Positions 18,426 through 26,990 of a stretch of DNA of 64,000 bases are shown here, one piece after another. The notes beneath the pieces are model-generated. The model was not told the origin of the DNA. It made no database searches and saw nothing but the letters and a program-made list of their open reading frames with translations. The stretch's first letter is position 1, and each line of letters starts with the position of its first letter. Position numbers and translations under genes: made by a program. This stretch comes from Sphingopyxis sp. LC81 (GTDB taxonomy: Bacteria > Pseudomonadota > Alphaproteobacteria > Sphingomonadales > Sphingomonadaceae): contig NZ_JNFD01000021.1 in NCBI RefSeq assembly GCF_000756375.1, forward strand, positions 248,001 through 312,000. Reading direction: 5' to 3'.

Positions 18426-18947
18426 TTGAGCATCGACGAACCTTCGCTGGCGCGCCTGATGGTCGCATCGCAGCGGGGGGATCGCGATGCCTATCGCGCG
18501 TTGCTCGGCGACAGCCGCAAATGGCTCACCCGCTATTTCGCGCGGCGGATTGCGCCGCACCATATCGACGATCTGGTGCAGGAAACTTTGGTGTCGATGC
18601 ACCGCAAGCTCGCGACATGGGATAGCAACAGGGCCTTCCTGCCCTGGCTTGCGGCGATCGCGCGCTATCGCTGGATCGACATGCTCCGCCGCCAACGCGA
18701 CGAGGCCGAACTCGGTGACAACGACGCCGCGGTCGGCGCCGAGGACGAGGCGGTGCACGCAAAACTCAGCATCGACCATCTGTTGACGTTGCTGCCGCCG
18801 GGGCAGGCGCAGGCGATCACGCTGGTGAAGATCGAGGGCGCCTCGATCGCCGAGGCGTCGCAGATTTCGGGACAGAGCGAATCGCTCGTCAAAGTGAATA
18901 TCCATCGCGGGCTCAAAAAGCTCGCCGAACTGATTGAGAGTGAGTGA
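18426..18947 (+). CDS. sigF: ECF RNA polymerase sigma factor, SigF type
   Basis: 173 aa. Region 2 comprises roughly residues 8-80: HHIDDLVQETLVSMHRKLATWD, then FLPWLAAIARYRWIDMLRRQR, which binds the -10 element and core polymerase. Region 4 is residues ~118-168, LPPGQAQAITLVKIEGASIAEASQISGQSESLVKVNIHRGLKKL, the -35-binding helix-turn-helix. Start is TTG with an AGGA site eight bases upstream. The next gene is its membrane anti-sigma factor NrsF, and a matching SigF promoter precedes it, so the assignment to the SigF group rests on protein, partner and promoter together. In Caulobacter this system responds to chromate and cadmium; the signal here is inferred. Confidence 0.9.
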   Translation: MSIDEPSLARLMVASQRGDRDAYRALLGDSRKWLTRYFARRIAPHHIDDLVQETLVSMHRKLATWDSNRAFLPWLAAIARYRWIDMLRRQRDEAELGDNDAAVGAEDEAVHAKLSIDHLLTLLPPGQAQAITLVKIEGASIAEASQISGQSESLVKVNIHRGLKKLAELIESE

Positions 18948-18948
18948 G

Positions 18949-19596
18949 ATGAAGGACGCATCGATCGACGATCTGATCGACGGCTTGGCAAGCGATCTGA
19001 AACCCGTGCGCCCGCGGCGCGTCGTGCGCGGGTCGCTGTGGGTCGCGGCCGGATGGCTGGGCGTCGGCGCTTTGCTGGTCGGGCTGTTCGGAAGGCGGCA
19101 CGATCTCGCCACGGGCGTAATGCCGCCGCTTTCGATGCTCGCCTTCTGGCTGCTCGCCGCTGCGGGTGTCGCCGCGGTATGGAGCGCGCTGCGCATGGGG
19201 CTGCCCGGCGTCGGGCGCGACTATGGCGGCTGGCGCTGGGCGGTCGGCGCGTTGCTGGCGTTGCCGCTCGCGGCGCTGTTCGTGTTTTTCGGCGAGGCGC
19301 ATGACCCCGCCGAAGCCGCGCAGCGCGGTTTCGACATACACTGCCTCGCGCAAGGCGTGGTTTCGGGGCTGGGCGTCGGGGCGGCGCTGTTCCTCTGGCT
19401 GAGGGCGAGCGCGCCGACGTCGCCGACGCGCGCGGGCTGGGTGATCGGGGTTGCGGCGGGCGCGGCCGGGGCAACGATCATCGCGCTGCTGTGCTCGAGC
19501 GACGACCTTGTCCACATCACGCTCTGGCATGCGTCGGCGGTGCCCTTCTCGGCGATCGCCGGCCGGCTGATCCTGCCCCGTTTCCTGCGCTGGTAA
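18949..19596 (+). CDS. nrsF: NrsF (DUF1109) membrane anti-sigma factor
   Basis: 215 aa from the ATG one base after the sigF stop; an in-frame TTG 15 bp earlier overlaps sigF and is less likely. A cytoplasmic N-terminus containing SIDDLIDGLASDLKPV (the presumed sigma-binding part) precedes six membrane segments, as in DUF1109 proteins. C132 (FDIHCLAQG) and C182 (IALLCSSDDLVHITLWH) match the two conserved periplasmic cysteines of Caulobacter NrsF, which as I recall are near positions 131 and 181 and are needed for sensing. It should hold SigF inactive at the membrane until metal or thiol stress changes the cysteines. Confidence 0.88.
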   Translation: MKDASIDDLIDGLASDLKPVRPRRVVRGSLWVAAGWLGVGALLVGLFGRRHDLATGVMPPLSMLAFWLLAAAGVAAVWSALRMGLPGVGRDYGGWRWAVGALLALPLAALFVFFGEAHDPAEAAQRGFDIHCLAQGVVSGLGVGAALFLWLRASAPTSPTRAGWVIGVAAGAAGATIIALLCSSDDLVHITLWHASAVPFSAIAGRLILPRFLRW

Positions 19597-19599
19597 GCG

Positions 19600-19923
19600 T
19601 CAGCCGATCGGTATCAACATGCCAAGCCCCACCGCCGCGGTGGCGAGCCCCGTGACCAGCGCGCCCCTCGGCCAGCGCGAAAGCAGCAGCACGAGCGGCA
19701 GCCCGGCGATCGAGACCATGCCGATGAAGGCGACGGGTCCCTGATAGGGGCCGAAGTCATGGACCGCGCGCCACGCCGCGAGAACGAGCAACGCCACGGC
19801 GAATCCGCGCAAGGTGGCGACCGTCGGCAGACGCTCGAACGCGGCGTCGCGGCGCAGCCGATGGGTGCTCAACGCAAGGCACGCCAGAGACGCGTATGAG
19901 AGAAGGGCCGGCTCAATGCGCAT
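19600..19923 (-). CDS. DUF3325 small membrane protein of a siderophore-uptake cluster
   Basis: 107 aa with three to four hydrophobic segments (SYASLACLALSTH, LRGFAVALLVLAAW, VAFIGMVSIAGLPLVLLL, ALVTGLATAAVGLGMLI). DUF3325 proteins are regularly found behind PepSY-domain membrane proteins and next to siderophore receptors; no biochemical role is established that I know of. The ATG overlaps the end of the PepSY gene by 11 bp, so the two are cotranslated. Third gene of the minus-strand trio. Conservation of neighbourhood, rather than motif residues, supports the family name. Confidence 0.68.
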   Translation of the reverse strand: MRIEPALLSYASLACLALSTHRLRRDAAFERLPTVATLRGFAVALLVLAAWRAVHDFGPYQGPVAFIGMVSIAGLPLVLLLSRWPRGALVTGLATAAVGLGMLIPIG

Positions 19924-21520
19924 CGACGGCCTCGCGCAACGGATTGACGGGGCGTGCCGCGACGCGGGGTTTCCGTGCCGGGCGCGACGATTTTTGCGCT
20001 GCCCGCCAGGCGCCGAAGCCGAGCAACGCGCCCGTCGCAAGCATCGCGAGATCGAACGCGACGAACAGCCAGTCGCCGTTCGCGAAAGACCGGACAAACC
20101 CCCGATCGGTCGTGAGCGCGTTGACCAGCGGCAGCGCAAGGAAGGCGACCGCCGCAATCGCCAGCGTCTCGGTCCAGGCGCGGCGGATCGGCCGCACACA
20201 GGCCAGCGCCGCGAGTCCGAACCAGGTCCAGAACATGATGCTCACCTCGACGTCCCCGCGCGCTGGCAGAGTCGCCGGCAGCAGGCGGTTGGCGAGGAGG
20301 AACGCCGCCATGCCAGCGGGAAGGCAGGCGATGGCGCCGACGTTCAGCCGTTCGGCCAATCGGATTCCGAAGAAGGGCGCCGCGCCCGGACGCTTGCGCT
20401 TCACCGTCCACAGCATGAGCCCCGTGCCGACCATTGCGGTCCCCGCAAGTCCGAGCAGGAAATAGGTCCAGCGCAGAACCGGCCCTGCAAAGCTGCCCAT
20501 GTGCAGGCCGAGCATAACCCCGCTCGTCTCGGCCGCCGGGCCCGGAGGGGGGGATGCCGATAGCCGCCGCCCGTCGACGCCCGAAAAGACGATCGATCCG
20601 CCGCGCGCATTGAGCCGATCCTTCGCGCTCTGGAACAGGGTGACGGTGGCCGTCGCGTCATTCGGATTGCGGACAACCATCGTCGCGGGCCGGCCGCCGC
20701 CCCATTCTTCGGATGCCTTGGCGATGAGCGGCGCGACGGGCGTCAGCGCGGCGGGGCGCCCCGTTGCCTCGGCGTCGGGCTCGGCGCCGAAAACGGCGGT
20801 CTCGAAGGTCGCCGGGTCCTTGTAATTCGCCTGGATTGGCCAAGGCATATACATCGCCACCAGCGTGATCAGGCCGGTGTAGGTGATCATCGCGTGGAAG
20901 GGCAGGGCGATCACCGCCGATACATTATGCGCATCGAGCCAGCTGCGCTGCCCCTTGCTCCACCGCAGCGTGAAGAAATCGACGAAGATGCGCTTGTGCG
21001 TGATGACGCCCGAGATGATCGCCGTCAGCATCGCCATCGCGCAGAGCCCCGCGAGCCAGCGCCCCCATGGGTGCGGGATCTGGAGCTGGAAGTGAAAGCG
21101 ATAGAAATGCTCGCCGCCGCGCGTGTCGCGCGCCGTCACTTCTTCGCCCGTCGCCGGGTCGAGCCGCAGTTCGGGGCGGCGCGGCGCCGGCTTCGCATCC
21201 GGATCGGGGTTCGGGCGCTCGCGGATGAAGATGCGCGTCGCGGTCGTGCGCGCGTCAGGAAGGTAGATGAACCATTGCTCGGCGGTCGGGGCGACCTTTT
21301 GCAAATGCGCGACCGCGGTGTCCGCGGCGGTCGCGGCCGTGACCGGGCGCAGGTCGATCTCGGGCTGCATCCAGCGCGTGATTTCGGGCCGGAAATAGCT
21401 CGCGGTGCCGGTGAGGAACATCGCGAACAGAATCCAGCCCGCGAGCAGCCCGAGCCAGCCGTGAATCCACGCCATTGACTGGCGAACGCCCGGCGCCGCG
21501 TTCGATGCTGTTTTGCTCAT
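19913..21520 (-). CDS. PepSY-associated TM-helix protein, putative ferric-siderophore reductase
   Basis: 535 aa from an ATG that overlaps the previous stop (ATGA at 21517-21520). The N-terminal segment HGWLGLLAGWILFAMFLTGTASYF with EITRWMQPEI is the standard opening of PepSY_TM proteins. PepSY-like periplasmic parts follow (RLDPATGEEVTARDTRGGEHFYRFHFQLQIPHPWGRWLAG), and the conserved SWLDAHNVSAVIALPFHAMITYTGLI contains a HN...H pattern. Some family members act as inner-membrane ferric-siderophore reductases or assist siderophore import. Divergent from a TonB-dependent receptor, which makes iron handling the likely role; reductase activity is inference. Confidence 0.82.
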   Translation of the reverse strand: MSKTASNAAPGVRQSMAWIHGWLGLLAGWILFAMFLTGTASYFRPEITRWMQPEIDLRPVTAATAADTAVAHLQKVAPTAEQWFIYLPDARTTATRIFIRERPNPDPDAKPAPRRPELRLDPATGEEVTARDTRGGEHFYRFHFQLQIPHPWGRWLAGLCAMAMLTAIISGVITHKRIFVDFFTLRWSKGQRSWLDAHNVSAVIALPFHAMITYTGLITLVAMYMPWPIQANYKDPATFETAVFGAEPDAEATGRPAALTPVAPLIAKASEEWGGGRPATMVVRNPNDATATVTLFQSAKDRLNARGGSIVFSGVDGRRLSASPPPGPAAETSGVMLGLHMGSFAGPVLRWTYFLLGLAGTAMVGTGLMLWTVKRKRPGAAPFFGIRLAERLNVGAIACLPAGMAAFLLANRLLPATLPARGDVEVSIMFWTWFGLAALACVRPIRRAWTETLAIAAVAFLALPLVNALTTDRGFVRSFANGDWLFVAFDLAMLATGALLGFGAWRAAQKSSRPARKPRVAARPVNPLREAVDAH

Positions 21521-21813
21521 AGCGCGGGTCCCAGCAGCCACAGGCATCCGACCGACCCGAAGGCGAGGCCCCAGATGGCGGCCGCGACGCGGGCAAGCCG
21601 GGTTTCATGGAAGGCCCAGAGGATGAGGCCGGCATAGACAAGGAAGGACAACGTCATCGCCCATATCGTCGCCTCGGCGCGGTCGATCGGGGAGATCCGC
21701 GCGAGGAGCGAGACGAAGCCCGCCGCCGCGGCATAGCCGCCGACGATCGCGGTGAATGCCCGCGCAGCCATTCGGCCGTTCGCGATAGATGAGCCCGCCA
21801 TTTTCCCCTTCAT
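21517..21813 (-). CDS. DUF3649 small membrane protein, first gene of PepSY trio
   Basis: 98 aa with three predicted membrane segments (AFTAIVGGYAAAAGFVSLLA, TIWAMTLSFLVYAGLILWAF, VAAAIWGLAFGSVGCLWLL). It resembles DUF3649 iron-uptake-associated proteins. The ATG at 21813 is preferred; a TTG two codons earlier is possible. It overlaps the PepSY gene by 4 bp. Its start is 88 bp from that of the divergent receptor gene, so both are probably controlled from the shared intergenic region. Function unknown beyond the association. Confidence 0.65.
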   Translation of the reverse strand: MKGKMAGSSIANGRMAARAFTAIVGGYAAAAGFVSLLARISPIDRAEATIWAMTLSFLVYAGLILWAFHETRLARVAAAIWGLAFGSVGCLWLLGPAL

Positions 21814-21901
21814 CGTCAATCATCCGACTGCGACTTGCCCTAAACAGATTATGCGACTAGCTGCAACTGCGAATCTGTAGCAATAGCAATAAGGGGTTAA
21901 C
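21814..21901. promoter_or_regulatory. Divergent control region between PepSY trio and siderophore receptor
   Basis: 88 bp shared by two divergent iron-related units. It contains an AT-richer stretch with TGCAACTGCGAATCTGTAGC followed by two GCAATA repeats (about 21862-21892). That resembles the loosely conserved TGC/GCA-rich Fur or Irr targets of alphaproteobacteria, but no clean palindrome is visible. Fur control is an expectation from gene content, not something the sequence proves. Confidence 0.35.
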
Positions 21902-24223
21902 ATGAAGCCGAATTCGCGCGCCGCAGTGCGGTCGAATCTGTCGCGTGTCGCACTCGCCGCGGCGATGCTTGTGGGCGCGCAGCCCGCCTGGGCCGTCGAA
22001 GACGCGGCCGAGAGCGGCGGGGCGGGCGAGACGATCGTCGTAACCGGCCTTCGCGAAGCCAGTGTCTCGTCGGCGACCAAGACCGGAACCCCGCTGATCG
22101 AAACGGCGCAGACGATCACGGTGATCGACAGCGAAGAGCTGGAGCGCCGCAATGCGATCTCGCTCAACCAGGCGGTCGGCTATGTCGCCGGCGTCGCGGC
22201 GAACCAGCGCGGCGGCACGGTGTCGCGGTACGACCAGATGTATCTGCGCGGCTTTTCGCCCGGCTTCTTTCTCGACGGCATGCGGCTGATCGCGGGCCCC
22301 TATTCGACCCCGCAGACCGATTTCAATCGCATCGAGCAGATCGACATCATGAAGGGGCCGGCCTCGGTCCTTTATGGCAACGGCACGCCCGGGGGCCTCA
22401 TCAACCTGTCGAGCAAGAAGCCCGAAGCCGAAGCGTTCGGCCGTTTCGAGGCGCAGGTCGGCAATTATGACAGCCTGCGTTTCGTCGGCGACATCAACCA
22501 GCCGCTCGATGCCGAAGGCAAGTGGCGCGTGCGTCTTGTCGGCGGGTGGCAAAAGGCCGACGGCTTCACCAAACGCACCGAGAGCGAGCGCTATCACATC
22601 AGCCCGATGATCGCCTTCGCGCCCGACGACCAGACGAATATCACGCTCATCGCATCCTATCAGCACGCGCCGTCGGGCAGCGGCTATTCGGGCGTGCCGG
22701 CCTATGGCAGCGTGCTGCCGAACCCCAATGGCCCGATCGAATATCATATCAACACCGGCGATCCGGCCTATGAGGTCTATGACCACAAGCAGAAGTCGCT
22801 CGCGCTCTTGTTCCGGCGCGAGTTCAACGAACATCTGGCGTTCCGCTCGAACGTCCGGTTCCAGAACAACAAGCTGAGCTACCGCCAGCTTTATGTCGGC
22901 GGTTTCGCGACGACGGGCACCGGGCTCAACATCAACACCGATTACAGCACGATCATCCGCGGCGGCGGCGGCGCCGACGAGGATTTCGACACGCTGACCA
23001 TGGACAGCAGCTTCAACGCGAAGTTCGAAACCGCGGGCATCGAGCACGACATATTGGTCGGCCTCGATTACCTCCGCATCACCGGCGAGAATTTCCAGCA
23101 GTTCAATACCGGCCAGACGACCAACCCGCTCACGAGCATCCCGAACCTCAACCTCTACGCGCCCGTCTATGGCGTCGGCATCCCCAGCCTCGACCTGAAA
23201 CTGCTCTCGCCCGCCTACACCAACAGCTATACCACCCGCGACCAGACCGGCATCTATATCCAGGATCAGGTGAAAATCGGCGGGCTCCACCTGATCGCGA
23301 GCGGCCGGTGGGACTCCTATGACCAGCGCACGCTCAACAAGAAGAACCGCGTGCTGACGCCGCTCTCGCAAAGCGCCTTCACGATGCGCTTTGGCGCGCT
23401 CTATGAGTTCGAATTCGGCCTGTCGCCTTATGTGAGCTACACCGAATCCTTCGAGCCGCAAGCGGGCGCCGATTATCTCGGCAATCCCTTCTCGCCGACC
23501 ACGGGCAATATGTATGAGGCGGGGCTTAAATATCAGCCGCGCGGCCTGAATGCGCTCATCACGCTGTCGGCCTATGAGCTGAAGCGGCAGAATGTACCGG
23601 TCGGCGACCCGCTCGCGGGCACCCCCGGCCGTCCGGCGAACTCGCAGATCCAGATCGGCGAAACACGCGTCCGCGGCGTCGAACTCGAAGCCCGCGGCGA
23701 GCTCCGTCCGGGGCTCGATATCATCTTTGCGGGCACTTACACCGATGCGCTGATCACGCAGGGCGCGCCCGCCGTTCCCGCCTCGGCGCCGACGCCCACC
23801 CGGCTGGGCAGCACCGGCACGCCTTCGACCACGGGCACCGTCCCGCTCGGCGTGCCCGAATGGCAGGCATCGGGCTTCCTGTCGTACGATTTCGGCCGCG
23901 GCGGTGCGGGCGAGGGGCCGCTTGGTGGCCTGAGCCTCGGCGCGGGCTTCCGCTATGTTGGCGGCTCTTTCGGCTCGACGAGCTACAAGGTCGTGAACAG
24001 CGTGACGACCTTCGAACTGTTCAAGACGAAGAGCTTCACCCTGTTCGATGCGATGCTCGCCTACGACCTTGGCCATGCCAGCCCGGCGCTGGATGGGCTC
24101 AGCGTCGCGGTGAACGCACAGAATCTATTCGACAAGCAGCATGTCTCGTCCTGCTTCTTCTCGAACAGCTGCTATTTCGGCGCATCGCGGACGGTCGTCG
24201 GATCGCTGCGCTACAAGTGGTGA
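21902..24223 (+). CDS. TonB-dependent ferric-siderophore receptor
   Basis: 773 aa. A signal peptide ends at QPAWA (about residue 30). The TonB-box-like segment is GETIVVTG. The plug (about residues 60-185) contains RYDQMYLRGFSPGFFLDGMRL and the family block IMKGPASVLYGNGTPGGLINL. The rest is a 22-strand barrel ending in GASRTVVGSLRYKW, an aromatic-terminated last strand. No N-terminal STN signalling domain is present, so it should not act as a surface-signalling transducer. It imports an iron-siderophore, hydroxamate-type by similarity to FhuE/FpvA-like receptors, but the ligand cannot be fixed. Divergent from the PepSY trio. Confidence 0.92.
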   Translation: MKPNSRAAVRSNLSRVALAAAMLVGAQPAWAVEDAAESGGAGETIVVTGLREASVSSATKTGTPLIETAQTITVIDSEELERRNAISLNQAVGYVAGVAANQRGGTVSRYDQMYLRGFSPGFFLDGMRLIAGPYSTPQTDFNRIEQIDIMKGPASVLYGNGTPGGLINLSSKKPEAEAFGRFEAQVGNYDSLRFVGDINQPLDAEGKWRVRLVGGWQKADGFTKRTESERYHISPMIAFAPDDQTNITLIASYQHAPSGSGYSGVPAYGSVLPNPNGPIEYHINTGDPAYEVYDHKQKSLALLFRREFNEHLAFRSNVRFQNNKLSYRQLYVGGFATTGTGLNINTDYSTIIRGGGGADEDFDTLTMDSSFNAKFETAGIEHDILVGLDYLRITGENFQQFNTGQTTNPLTSIPNLNLYAPVYGVGIPSLDLKLLSPAYTNSYTTRDQTGIYIQDQVKIGGLHLIASGRWDSYDQRTLNKKNRVLTPLSQSAFTMRFGALYEFEFGLSPYVSYTESFEPQAGADYLGNPFSPTTGNMYEAGLKYQPRGLNALITLSAYELKRQNVPVGDPLAGTPGRPANSQIQIGETRVRGVELEARGELRPGLDIIFAGTYTDALITQGAPAVPASAPTPTRLGSTGTPSTTGTVPLGVPEWQASGFLSYDFGRGGAGEGPLGGLSLGAGFRYVGGSFGSTSYKVVNSVTTFELFKTKSFTLFDAMLAYDLGHASPALDGLSVAVNAQNLFDKQHVSSCFFSNSCYFGASRTVVGSLRYKW

Positions 24224-24253
24224 CGTGTTATCGTGCACGGTCAATAGGCAGAC

Positions 24254-24287
24254 GCCGGCTTTCGGATAAAGCGACTTGAAAGTCGGC
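24254..24287 (+). terminator. Hairpin after the receptor gene, possible terminator
   Basis: GCCGGCTTTC (24254-24263) and GAAAGTCGGC (24278-24287) can form a 10-bp stem with one G-U pair and a 14-base loop, about 30 bp after the receptor stop. There is no clear T-run behind it, so intrinsic termination is uncertain. The rest of 24224-24463 shows no gene. Confidence 0.35.
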
Positions 24288-24463
24288 GGTCCGTTTGTGC
24301 CCCCGTCGCTCCAGGCCCGAGGCCAGGGGCAACAGACGTGCATTGCGAAGGGGATATCGGCTTGCGCTCAAGGCGCGCCTCACGGTCATTATAAAGGCGT
24401 TCAATCTCAAAGTCTGGCCGGAAGGGAGCGGGACGCCATGTAGCGTGATCCCATAGCCCGTGG

Positions 24464-26575
24464 TCAGTCGTTGAAAACGGGGATGAAGCGAATTGTGGAC
24501 CCAGTGTGGTTCGACACCTTCTGCAACTGGGAAGCGCCATGCTTCCAGACGACAACCTTTCCTGCGTCAGCGGTGTCGGCACCAATGTCGGTCTTGACGA
24601 TTGTCGCACCAACGATCGCGCCAAACGGAACTAGAGTCGTACCGCCCGGACCAGTCCGCCAGCGGGCATAGTCATGGTGCCGACTGCCGAGCAATCGGAT
24701 TGAAAACGTATAGTCTCCGCCAGTCGAATCGTACTGGCCAACTGGCGGCCCGGTCCACGTCGCGCCGTTAATTAGCGACACTAGGCCAGGAGCGACGCGA
24801 CCCGATGCTTCCGATTTCCCATAGATCGGTGCAGCTTCGACGCCGCCACCCGCGCCGCGAAAGCCGTTCGTAAATGCAGGCATGCCTCGGAAGCCACCGG
24901 TGTAGCGCGCGAAGCCGCGTATGGTCGCATCGCCTTCCCAATCGCCCCAATCTAGGACGGATATGGCACCGGCGATCGTCACCTTTACCGGGCGAAGGGT
25001 GCCGTTGCGATTGACGATGTTTCGGCCCTTGACGAACAGATAGGGAGTCAGGTCGCTGGTGCGCGTCGCCGCCACCGACACATCACATTCGATCTGATTC
25101 AGTTCGACATCGACCCGCACATTGGTGCCAAGCTTGTTAGTGCGGATCAGCGTTTCCGACTTGCCTTCGTCATAAATATTGGAGATTCGAATGCTCCGGG
25201 TTTCTCTTGCGGCAGGCGTGTTATCGAGAACACTGATCAGCGCGCCCTTGATGCCGTCGGAAGGGTTTGTGGTGTCGGCGATCCGTACGCCGTCAATAAT
25301 TGTCGGCCCTAACCGATTGTCCGCTGCGCGCGCGTTGACTTGCGTAATCTGAATCGGGACGGTCTTGGTGTAGTGAGCGTCACCGGAATAGGTGATCGTG
25401 ATGTTGCGGATAACCCCGTCGCCATGCTGAAAGTCGATATCGATGCTGTGTCCCGGTCCGCCAGCCATACCCTTCCCCACGCCTTTCATGCTGCGCGTAA
25501 CCGTGACGTTCTCGGCGAGCGAACCGGGGTTCGGTGCATGCATTTTGATGCCGCGGCCCGGAACCTGCAGCAGTTCGACATTGCGAATTACGGGCGCGCG
25601 TGCACCCGATTCTATTTCTTGAAACGCAAGAATGCCGTCTAGGTCGGCGTAGTTGGCGGTGTCCGCTCCGTCGAGCGTCGTAAGATTGCTGATCCGCCCA
25701 CGCTCGATGACGGCACTGCGATAGTTGCTCGCGCCGCTGCCAAATAACTGCACACCTTGGGATCCATTGTCTCCCGGCGTCGTAGTCCCGGCAGCTCGAC
25801 CCACATTCTCGACCATGAAATCGTGAATATGCACCGCATCGAAACCACCAACAATTTTGAGAGCTGCTATATCGCCCCACCCGAAGGTTGTGCCGTAGGC
25901 GTTTACAAACTTGCCGCTGACGCTGAGGTCCGCGCGACGGGTGCCGGTTACACCAGTATAGTCAATAAACAGCGGTTTATTGGTCTTATTGTCGCCGTCG
26001 AATGTGATGCCGGATACCGCCAACGGTGCATTGTCCGCGCCAAGGATTTGCATCAGCGTGCGGCTCGGCGCACCTGCGTAGGTGATCTTCCGTTCCGTTC
26101 GCGACGACAGCACATATTCCTTGTTTGCGAAAAGCTGGACATTGAGTGCGGCATCGCCCGAAACAGGTGAAGGTATTGAATAATCCGCATCGACGATCAG
26201 TTCGCCGCCACGGACCGCCCATGTCGCGAGAGCGTCTGCAAGTGTAGGAAACTGGCTGGAATAGATGGTCGAGATGCCAGCCGATGAAATGAATGACTGG
26301 ACTGTCTCGCCACCCTCGACGCCAATCAGGTTGGCGTCGCCGGGCTTGCCGAGCAGTGATGCAAAATGATCACGAGGTGCAAGAGAGGGGGCGGGGGCAG
26401 GGCAAAGGTGACCCGGCGTGCACGTTCCGCCCAACTCGCGTGCCGCGATGCCTGACCGGAGAATATGTGGGTCTTCGCACCATGTCGGATTATCACCATT
26501 CCGGACCGCAGTGGGGATGCAATCGAAAGACGTGCCAGCGGGGACGACGGAGGCGAGCAGGAGAGCGAGCAACAT
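24464..26575 (-). CDS. Secreted right-handed beta-helix protein (pectate-lyase/tailspike-like fold), function unknown
   Basis: 703 aa. A short signal peptide (MLLALLLASVVPAGTSF) is followed by a Cys-containing segment (FDCIPTAV, WCEDPHIL, GTCTPGHLCPAP). The stretch PTLADALATWAVRGGELIVDADYSI resembles the start of tailspike and polysaccharide-lyase helices. Many short beta-rungs follow (AALKIVGGFDAVHIHDFMVENVG, VIERGRISNLTTL, PVIRNVELLQVPGRGIKMH, VIRNITITYSG). A separate C-terminal domain ends IRFIPVFND. No catalytic set could be picked out. Base composition is lower in GC than its neighbours, and the flanking DNA is sparse, suggesting acquired DNA. It may be a surface-glycan lyase, an adhesin or a phage-derived tailspike; I cannot tell which. 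Confidence 0.6.
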   Translation of the reverse strand: MLLALLLASVVPAGTSFDCIPTAVRNGDNPTWCEDPHILRSGIAARELGGTCTPGHLCPAPAPSLAPRDHFASLLGKPGDANLIGVEGGETVQSFISSAGISTIYSSQFPTLADALATWAVRGGELIVDADYSIPSPVSGDAALNVQLFANKEYVLSSRTERKITYAGAPSRTLMQILGADNAPLAVSGITFDGDNKTNKPLFIDYTGVTGTRRADLSVSGKFVNAYGTTFGWGDIAALKIVGGFDAVHIHDFMVENVGRAAGTTTPGDNGSQGVQLFGSGASNYRSAVIERGRISNLTTLDGADTANYADLDGILAFQEIESGARAPVIRNVELLQVPGRGIKMHAPNPGSLAENVTVTRSMKGVGKGMAGGPGHSIDIDFQHGDGVIRNITITYSGDAHYTKTVPIQITQVNARAADNRLGPTIIDGVRIADTTNPSDGIKGALISVLDNTPAARETRSIRISNIYDEGKSETLIRTNKLGTNVRVDVELNQIECDVSVAATRTSDLTPYLFVKGRNIVNRNGTLRPVKVTIAGAISVLDWGDWEGDATIRGFARYTGGFRGMPAFTNGFRGAGGGVEAAPIYGKSEASGRVAPGLVSLINGATWTGPPVGQYDSTGGDYTFSIRLLGSRHHDYARWRTGPGGTTLVPFGAIVGATIVKTDIGADTADAGKVVVWKHGASQLQKVSNHTGSTIRFIPVFND

Positions 26576-26990
26576 CTACTCGACAAACGCCGAGCTAATT
26601 TCGTTATGCTCAAGCTCTGAAGCTTTCATTTCGAAGTTCGTCCCATCAGACATTGCAGATTCGCCTGGCTCAGCGTGAAACGCGCTTTGATCGCACTGCG
26701 CGCATACCAATTCTCCCAAGGGCCACGTCAAATTCGATCCTCGTTGTGTCAGCATGAAGGTCTAATGACCAGATGGGCCCTCTCGCGTGTTTGTTCCCTA
26801 TACTCGACGACCTCGGCGACGAAGGGTTACACAATCGATCCGGGCCGGTAAAAGGCAATTCCGCCTGTGACCAGCGCGAGACGGGCAGAGCAATCGGAAT
26901 AGCTTTCGAGCTGCCGAGAATCCGAACCGCCGCGCAGCGGCTGTGGGGCTGTTGCCATCCCCCCAGGTCGCTGGCTTAGTGCAGTGACGG
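26576..26990. other. Low-coding stretch of the accessory patch
   Basis: 415 bp between the beta-helix gene and the repeat-protein remnant, with lower GC than the surroundings. Apart from a possible 43-codon frame (listed separately) I see no gene, tRNA or recognisable mobile-element end. It could hold the promoter of the leftward beta-helix gene near 26576-26650. Confidence 0.4.
26827..26958 (-). CDS. Possible 43-aa protein in the accessory patch
   Basis: ATG at 26958 with a G-rich run directly before it; the frame reads MATAPQPLRGGSDSRQL and ends GGIAFYRPGSIV. It is codirectional with, and lies between, the beta-helix and repeat-protein genes. Small proteins of this kind accompany phage tail genes, but I do not recognise the family and the length gives no statistical support. 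Low-confidence call. Confidence 0.25.
   Translation of the reverse strand: MATAPQPLRGGSDSRQLESYSDCSARLALVTGGIAFYRPGSIV

Noticed and set aside
21857..24076. 739-codon open frame antisense to the siderophore receptor
   Set aside because: Low-complexity Arg/Glu/Ala translation and no start signal; shadow of the receptor gene.
25504..25538. Second SigF-like promoter GTAACC-N17-CGAA
   Set aside because: Inside the beta-helix gene, opposite strand to it, spacer one base too long, and no gene follows on that strand.
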